From a bacterium (GTDB lineage Bacteria > Hydrothermota > UBA3073 > JACQXS01 > JAUWAR01): 18,133 nt of DNA. Made by a program: the position numbers and the translations under genes. This document shows positions 13,750-18,133 of the stretch, piece after piece. Position 1 is the stretch's first letter. Each line of letters opens with the position of its first letter. The notes beneath the pieces are model-generated. The model was not told where the DNA came from and ran no database searches. It was given only the letters and a program-made list of their open reading frames with translations. The stretch is taken from contig JAUWAR010000012.1 of the NCBI GenBank assembly GCA_030601965.1, forward strand, positions 1 to 18,133. The letters run 5' to 3'.

Positions 13750-14512
13750 AGTGCTAATACTCCGCACTGCTGGGACAAATTGCGATGAGGAAACAAAGGC
13801 TGGATTTGAACTTGCGGGTGCATCTGTAGATAAAATTCATATAAAACAGGTTCTTAAAAATCCTCAAATAATTCATAGATACCAAATCTTCTGTTTGCCA
13901 GGAGGGTTTACCTATGGAGACGATATATCCTCTGCTAAAATACTCGCACTTGAAATAAAACACTGGGTTATAGAGGAACTTCAAAGATTTAAAGATGATG
14001 GAAAACTTATTCTGGGCATCTGCAATGGCTTTCAAGTCCTTGTAAAATCAGACTTTTTGGGAGGGTTCAAAGTAAGTCTTGTTGAGAACACAAGCGGTAA
14101 ATTTGAGGATAGATGGATACATCTAAAAATCAACCCCGAACTTGATTCAGGGCAAAAATCAAAAATCAAAAATATATGGACTAAGGATTTGCCAGAGGTT
14201 ATAAGTTTGCCTGTTGCACATGCAGAAGGAAGGTTTGTTACACCAGAAAAAGTATTAAAAGAACTTAAGACCAATAATCAGATTGTATTTCATTATGTTG
14301 ATAAAAAAGGAAATCCTGCTTTACATTATCCAGAGAATCCAAATGGTTCCCTTGGGAGTGTGGCAGGAATATGTGATGAAACAGGAAGAATTTTAGGATT
14401 AATGCCACACCCTGAAAGATATATTTTTTCTCATCAGCATCCAGAGCATAGAGAACCAGCCGTTGGGATGCAGATTTTCAAGAATGCGGTAGAATTTATA
14501 GTTAAGGGTTAA
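13742..14512 (+). CDS. purQ: FGAM synthase glutaminase subunit
   Basis: A 256-residue class I glutamine amidotransferase that releases ammonia from glutamine for PurL. It has LRTAGTNCDEE at the N-terminus, oxyanion region FCLPGGFTYGDD, nucleophile C94 in GICNGFQ, VAHAEGRF, and a C-terminal LMPHPERYIF carrying the catalytic His and Glu. Length is slightly over the usual 220-240. Part of the surplus is a stretch around residues 132-147 (PELDSGQKSKIKN) encoded partly by three tandem CAAAAAT heptamers (14153-14173). It is the last gene of the operon. Its TAA stop overlaps the stop of the convergent aminotransferase gene, and no terminator hairpin separates them. Confidence 0.94.
   Translation: MVKVLILRTAGTNCDEETKAGFELAGASVDKIHIKQVLKNPQIIHRYQIFCLPGGFTYGDDISSAKILALEIKHWVIEELQRFKDDGKLILGICNGFQVLVKSDFLGGFKVSLVENTSGKFEDRWIHLKINPELDSGQKSKIKNIWTKDLPEVISLPVAHAEGRFVTPEKVLKELKTNNQIVFHYVDKKGNPALHYPENPNGSLGSVAGICDETGRILGLMPHPERYIFSHQHPEHREPAVGMQIFKNAVEFIVKG
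14153..14173 (+). repeat. Heptamer array CAAAAAT x3 within purQ
   Basis: Three perfect tandem copies of CAAAAAT, translated within GQKSKIKNIW, in a loop before the LPVAHAEGRF motif. Confidence 0.8.
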
Positions 14513-15627
14513 AAAGACAAAGTGCTTGTTTTATAAAACTCCTTAATTTTCTCTACCACATAATCTATTTCCTCATTCCTTAATAAAGGAAACATAGGAA
14601 TTGACAGGACAGTATCTGTAAGTTCCTCTGCTATGGGAAAATTGCCCCTTGTATGACCTAAATATTTATATGCAGGTTGTAAATGAAGTGGAATTGGATA
14701 GTGAATACCTGTAGATATTCCATTTGACCTTAAAAACTCGCTTAATTTGTCTCGTTGTTTAACTCTTATCACATAGAGATGATAGACAGGTTCTACATAA
14801 TCTCGTGTAATTGGGGTTATAACTTCTGTATCTTTTAGTAAGTCATTATATCTTGAGGCGTGGTCTCGTCTTTTCTTGTTCCAGTCTGCAAGATGTTTTA
14901 ATTTTGCTCCAAGAATTGCTGCCTGAATTGTATCTATTCTATAGTTATAACCTTCTATCTCATAGTCATATCTTGTGAATCTTCCATGATTTGATAAAAG
15001 TCTTATCTTTGTTGCAAGATTCTCGTTATTAGTAACAACCATACCTGCGTGTCCATAAGCACCCAAGTTTTTTGATGGATAGAATGAAAAACATCCACAA
15101 TCACCAAAAGAGCCAACTGGTTTTCCTTTATATAGTGCTCCATGTGCCTGGGCACAATCTTCTATCACTTTAAGACTGTTTTTTTTTGCAATCTCCATAA
15201 TAGCATCCATATCACACGGATGCCCAAAAAGATGAACAGGTATAATTGCTTTTGTCTTTTTCGTAATTCTTTTCTCTATTTCATCAGGAGTTATGTTATA
15301 AGTTTCTCTATCACAATCTGCAAATACTATTGATGCCCCTGCGTGTGTAATTGCTTCTGTTGTTGCTATAAATGTATTCGGAGTCGTTATAACTTCATCT
15401 CCTTTGCCGATAGCAAGAGCAATAAGAGATAGGTCAAGCGCAGCAGAACCTGAAGAAACACCAATTCCATATTTTACCCCACATAATTTAGCAAAATTAG
15501 ACTCAAATGAGTCGAGTATTTCTCCACCGGCAAAAGAGACATTTTCAATAACCTGTTTTATTGCTCTATCTATTTCCTTTTTTATTAAGAGATATTCCGT
15601 TTTAAGGTCAATAAGTGCTATCTTCAT
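14509..15627 (-). CDS. DegT/DnrJ/EryC1/StrS-family PLP aminotransferase
   Basis: A 372-residue PLP enzyme of the sugar-aminotransferase family, which acts on nucleotide-linked keto sugars for surface glycans or secondary metabolites. Evidence: GVSSGSAALDLSLIAL (about 56-71, cofactor phosphate), TTPNTFIATTEAI, IEDCAQAHGA (D157 contacts the pyridine nitrogen), and GCFSFYPSKNLGAYGHAG with the Schiff-base lysine K186. The C-terminal part has YNYRIDTIQAAIL and STGIHYPIPLHLQPAY. Length is typical. Start ATG 15627 has AAGGAG with a 5-base spacer, and the gene begins 16 bases after the barrel gene stop, so it is probably the third gene of a minus-strand operon. The substrate cannot be assigned; no other sugar genes are in view. 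Confidence 0.92.
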   Translation of the reverse strand: MKIALIDLKTEYLLIKKEIDRAIKQVIENVSFAGGEILDSFESNFAKLCGVKYGIGVSSGSAALDLSLIALAIGKGDEVITTPNTFIATTEAITHAGASIVFADCDRETYNITPDEIEKRITKKTKAIIPVHLFGHPCDMDAIMEIAKKNSLKVIEDCAQAHGALYKGKPVGSFGDCGCFSFYPSKNLGAYGHAGMVVTNNENLATKIRLLSNHGRFTRYDYEIEGYNYRIDTIQAAILGAKLKHLADWNKKRRDHASRYNDLLKDTEVITPITRDYVEPVYHLYVIRVKQRDKLSEFLRSNGISTGIHYPIPLHLQPAYKYLGHTRGNFPIAEELTDTVLSIPMFPLLRNEEIDYVVEKIKEFYKTSTLSF

Positions 15628-15643
15628 CTTCGCTCCTTTTTGT

Positions 15644-16924
15644 TCACTTATTCAGATTTAAACCAAAACAAACTGAAGTGCCTGGGCCATCTCTTCCCTC
15701 AATAATTTCATATTTCTCGTTAAATATATTCTCCACTTTTAGCCAGGTTTGGAGGTATTTAAACTCCTTTAACAGACCAATAGAAAAGAGCCAAAAAGAT
15801 GGAAAAAGGTCGTATAAATACTCTCTTTCTCCTATAAGAGTTCCCTGAGTTGAAATATTAAATCCTTGAAAAATGGGTGTCAAGAAGTTAAAAGACAATA
15901 AAAAATTTGGTTTATAAAAAACTTTTTTTGAGTATTTGTAATAGTCAAAATCTATATTGCCTTTAAATCTTCCTTTAGATTTTGATAGTTTGAAATAATA
16001 ATTATGCTCGTCCCTTGTCTCTGGACTATTTAAAGGAACGACAAAAAACTCTCCCCAGTTTTGTGAAAGTTGAATCCAATTTTCAACTTCCTTTACTCTT
16101 AATCCAAGAATAATACTATCTCCTACAATAGGAATTCTTAAGCAGGCATCAAAGAGTTTTTCTTTTGGCATTTTAAGATTAGGATTTTGGAGAATATACT
16201 TCTGGTTCATATAAATCTGTTCCAGAGGAGTGGTAATTTCTTTTGAAGTGTATAGAATTCTTAGGAAGACTGATGATAATATTTTTATATTTGCGCTCAG
16301 GTAAGGGAAAAAAGAGGCTATGTTCCTGTCTGCCGACAGGCAAGAGATACCCGACTCTATGAATGCCCTATTAAAGAATTTTCTCCCCAATAATGTAGTT
16401 GCCTCAATTCTTGTCGAAGATTCATAATATCCTTTGACCATAAGCTTTAAGAGAGTATTGGCTTTATAAATAGATAGACTGTAATCGGCAAGAAACAGAC
16501 TTCTCCAGACATCTTCTATTTTGTAATTTTTTGTTGATAAATGAAGATCCAGAGTGCTGTTTTCATTTAAGTCTCTTATGCCAAAATTTAGTCCCACAGA
16601 TGTTTTTTCATCAAGATGCAAAACAGAACTTTCAAGATAATTATTTATATTCATATTAAGGGCTATCTTTGCTATATATCCTTTTCCACGCATATTTTCG
16701 CCATAAGAGGTGAAAAGTTGATATTGTGGAAAGATTTGTCTTTTGGAAGGAATAGAAACCTTATCTTCTGGTAATGGAACTGTGATTTCAAGGCTGGGTT
16801 CCATACCCTCAACAGCGTATAAAGAAGTAGTAAGCAGTAAGCAGTAAGCAGTAAGTAGTCTATTGAAATTATGAATTCTAAATGCTGAATTTCTAAAATA
16901 AAATCTCAAGATTGAAATATCCAA
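15644..16924 (-). CDS. Plugless TonB-receptor-like outer-membrane beta-barrel
   Basis: Up to 426 residues. The C-terminus, WLKVENIFNEKYEIIEG then RDGPGTSVCFGLNLNK, is typical of the final strands of TonB-dependent receptors, and the body has alternating barrel strands (YIAKIALNMNINNYLESSVL). No TonB box or plug domain (about 150 residues) is present, so it is either a plugless barrel or a remnant. No ATG precedes residue 41; TTG 16924, 11 bases after the mtnA stop, is used here but has no ribosome site. Residues 22-37 (NRLLTAYCLLLTTSLYA) would be the signal peptide with cleavage after LYA, and they are encoded by a heptamer array. A palindrome encodes about residues 193-200 (SCLSADRN). Confidence 0.65.
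   Translation of the reverse strand: MDISILRFYFRNSAFRIHNFNRLLTAYCLLLTTSLYAVEGMEPSLEITVPLPEDKVSIPSKRQIFPQYQLFTSYGENMRGKGYIAKIALNMNINNYLESSVLHLDEKTSVGLNFGIRDLNENSTLDLHLSTKNYKIEDVWRSLFLADYSLSIYKANTLLKLMVKGYYESSTRIEATTLLGRKFFNRAFIESGISCLSADRNIASFFPYLSANIKILSSVFLRILYTSKEITTPLEQIYMNQKYILQNPNLKMPKEKLFDACLRIPIVGDSIILGLRVKEVENWIQLSQNWGEFFVVPLNSPETRDEHNYYFKLSKSKGRFKGNIDFDYYKYSKKVFYKPNFLLSFNFLTPIFQGFNISTQGTLIGEREYLYDLFPSFWLFSIGLLKEFKYLQTWLKVENIFNEKYEIIEGRDGPGTSVCFGLNLNK
16325..16340 (-). repeat. Palindrome CCTGTC(n4)GACAGG within the barrel gene
   Basis: CCTGTCTGCCGACAGG is the same stem as at 13224-13239 in purL, here read from the other strand and translated as CLSADR. Confidence 0.85.
16831..16858 (-). 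repeat. Heptamer array TAAGCAG in the signal-peptide region
   Basis: Three perfect copies of TAAGCAG (16831-16851) are followed by TAAGTAG. Read on the minus strand as repeating CTGCTTA, the array encodes LLTAYCLLLT of the barrel protein signal peptide. Confidence 0.9.
16866..16891 (-). repeat. 26-bp direct repeat, copy near the barrel gene start
   Basis: A 26-base sequence containing GAATTCTAAATGCTGAATT, identical at all 26 positions to 18002-18027 upstream of mtnA and in the same orientation. On the minus strand it would encode NSAFRIHNF in both places. Confidence 0.9.
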
Positions 16925-16935
16925 AGATCAAAAGA

Positions 16936-17994
16936 TCATTTAATTTTTCGATTTTTAGATCTTTCGATTTTTAGATCTTCTGTAATATAGCCTGTTATAT
17001 ATCTTGCAGGAGTAATATCAAATACTGGATTGAAAACAGGGATATCAGGAGGAGCGGATTTCATGCCCTGAAATTCTCTGACCTCATCTTCTGCCCTCTG
17101 TTCAATAATTATTTCTGAACCTGATTCTATCTGGGTATCAAATGTGGTAGATGGTGCAACTACATAGAATGGGATACTGTTTTCTTTTGCAAGAACAGCA
17201 AGGGCATAAGTCCCTATCTTATTTGCAACATCACCGTTTTTTGCAATCCTATCTGCCCCAACAAGACATAAATCAACCATCTTATTTTGTAATATATAAC
17301 CTCTTGCACTATCAACGATAAGTGTGCATGGAATTCCTGCTTTTTGGAGTTCCCATGTCGTGAGCCTTGCTCCTTGTAGCCATGGTCTTGTTTCTGGCAC
17401 GAACACAGAAACATCTATTCCTGTCTCTTTTGCTTTATATATTGGTGCGAGTGCAGTTCCAATTCCACAGGTAGCAAGTGCACCAGCATTGCAGTGAGTA
17501 AGAATATGTAAAGTAAGGGTTTGATTAATCAAACCCCTACTAATAACTGATAAGATTTTTACTCCATTTTCACCTATTCTATTACAAAGTTCTATATCTT
17601 CTTCTCTCATTTTCTCTGCTTCTTCTAAAAGATTCTTGGACAGACCCGAAGGTCTGTCCCTACAATTGTCAAGAACTTTTTCCATCCTTTTAAGTGCATA
17701 AAAAAGGTTATATGCTGTAGGGCGTGTATTTTTAAGGAGATTAAATATAGGTTTCAACTCTTTTTTCAGAGACTTGTAATCTTTAGATGTTGAATTTATT
17801 GCAGCGAGTGCGATTCCATAAGCAGCAGTTACACCGATAAGAGGAGCACCTCTTACTTTCAGTGTTCTTATTGCATCTGCTACTTGTTCAGGTGTGGCAA
17901 GGTCATGATAAAGAACTCGGGATGGAAGCAGAGATTGGTCAAGTATCTTTAACTTGTGATCTTTAAAAACTATTGTCTCAAAACCAAGAGGCAT
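16936..17994 (-). CDS. mtnA: Methylthioribose-1-phosphate isomerase
   Basis: A 352-residue enzyme of methionine salvage that interconverts 5-methylthioribose-1-phosphate and the ribulose form. It has VRGAPLIGVTAAYGIALAA (48-66), THCNAGALAT with catalytic C168, FVPETRPWLQGARLT, and VGADRIAKNGDVANKIGTYA with catalytic D248. A frame extension to 18093 exists, but its 33 residues come from repeat DNA and do not resemble the family; ATG 17994 gives the normal MPLGFETIVF-like start. Three segments depart from the family: about 110-119 (NCRDRPSGLS), 152-160 (SRGLINQTL) and the C-terminal LKIERSKNRKIK, each encoded by a palindrome or tandem repeat. No other salvage gene is visible. Related eIF2B-like proteins are excluded by the conserved Cys and Asp. 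Confidence 0.93.
   Translation of the reverse strand: MPLGFETIVFKDHKLKILDQSLLPSRVLYHDLATPEQVADAIRTLKVRGAPLIGVTAAYGIALAAINSTSKDYKSLKKELKPIFNLLKNTRPTAYNLFYALKRMEKVLDNCRDRPSGLSKNLLEEAEKMREEDIELCNRIGENGVKILSVISRGLINQTLTLHILTHCNAGALATCGIGTALAPIYKAKETGIDVSVFVPETRPWLQGARLTTWELQKAGIPCTLIVDSARGYILQNKMVDLCLVGADRIAKNGDVANKIGTYALAVLAKENSIPFYVVAPSTTFDTQIESGSEIIIEQRAEDEVREFQGMKSAPPDIPVFNPVFDITPARYITGYITEDLKIERSKNRKIK
16946..16977 (-). repeat. 16-bp tandem repeat at the mtnA 3' end
   Basis: TTTCGATTTTTAGATC is present twice in perfect tandem (16946-16961, 16962-16977). It encodes the lysine/arginine-rich MtnA tail. Confidence 0.9.
17513..17540 (-). repeat. Perfect palindrome within mtnA
   Basis: GGGTTTGATTAATCAAACCC at 17517-17536 is a loopless 20-bp palindrome with GTAA/CTAC-like flanks. 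It is translated as GLINQTL, just before the catalytic THCNAGAL motif. Confidence 0.9.
17638..17662 (-). repeat. Palindrome with GTAGGGAC-like end within mtnA
   Basis: GGACAGACC (17638-17646) pairs perfectly with GGTCTGTCC (17651-17659) around CGAA. The outer CCCTAC end resembles the intergenic element ends. Translated as CRDRPSGLS. Confidence 0.9.
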
Positions 17995-18001
17995 ATTATT
18001 A

Positions 18002-18027
18002 AAATTATGAATTCTAAATGCTGAATT
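18002..18027 (-). repeat. 26-bp direct repeat, copy upstream of mtnA
   Basis: Identical at all 26 bases to 16866-16891. It ends 7 bases upstream of the mtnA start codon (on the minus strand), occupying the place where a ribosome site would be. Confidence 0.9.
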
Positions 18028-18032
18028 ATAAA

Positions 18033-18092
18033 TGTGGGAGGCATCTCCCGATGTCGATATCAAGAAATCAAGGTCAGGAGACCTTTCCCACA
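18033..18092 (-). repeat. Palindromic element, 60 bp, upstream of mtnA
   Basis: The closing stem is TGTGGGA (18033-18039) with TCCCACA (18086-18092). Inner hairpins are GGGAG/CTCCC (18036-18049) and AAGGTC/GACCTT (18070-18085). The design matches the element at 1883, with a different sequence. Confidence 0.75.
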
Positions 18093-18133
18093 TAATTTGG
18101 CATTCGTAATTTAGAATTTAGCATTTTGTTCAG

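Noticed and set aside
17995..18093. N-terminal extension of MtnA by 33 residues from ATG 18093
   Set aside because: The residues derive from the palindromic element and the 26-bp repeat; the family-like N-terminus begins at M 17994.

Overview
AT-rich DNA from an uncultured-type Gram-negative bacterium. The Gram-negative assignment rests on a TolC-like outer-membrane factor, an RND pump, two beta-barrel-type proteins and a lipoprotein. The repeat content (gtagggc...gccctac palindromes, heptamer arrays, inverted repeats of the AATTTGGGATTTG kind) resembles genomes of candidate phyla such as WOR-3/Stahlbacteria, Omnitrophota or Desantisbacteria. That placement is recalled, not tested. No rRNA, tRNA, transposase or CRISPR was seen.

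Layout, left to right. 2-1782 (+): the 3' end of a WD40/TolB-like propeller gene, a zinc-ribbon membrane protein of unknown role and a small lipoprotein. 1972-8965 (+): an ADP-ribose-pyrophosphatase-type Nudix gene overlapping an efflux set of outer-membrane factor, periplasmic adaptor and RND pump. The adaptor and pump genes are separated by about 1 kb holding a small basic ORF and a possible PD-(D/E)XK-fold protein. Near-identical palindromic elements sit at the gene boundaries. 9043-9591 (+): a small outer-membrane barrel with an excellent ribosome site and a strong terminator. 9718-10626 (+): nadE. 10724-14512 (+): a tight purine operon, purS/purL fusion - DUF167 - purQ, which supplies the whole FGAM synthase. 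14509-17994 (-): mtnA, a plugless TonB-receptor-like barrel and a DegT-family aminotransferase, converging on purQ with a shared TTAA stop.

The most unusual property is how repeats are used. Short palindromes and 7-bp tandem arrays lie in frame inside conserved enzyme genes: six sites in purL, one in purQ, three in mtnA, one in the barrel gene. In two exported proteins the Sec signal peptide itself appears to be written by repeat DNA: an inverted repeat in the outer-membrane factor and a heptamer array in the barrel. This recalls the Rickettsia palindromic elements that insert in frame into genes, but sequences and sizes differ and several repeat types are mixed here. Intergenic relatives fold as a closing stem with two or three internal hairpins. 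One pair of GTAGCG hairpins brackets the extra genes in the efflux operon, which could be a mobile cassette.
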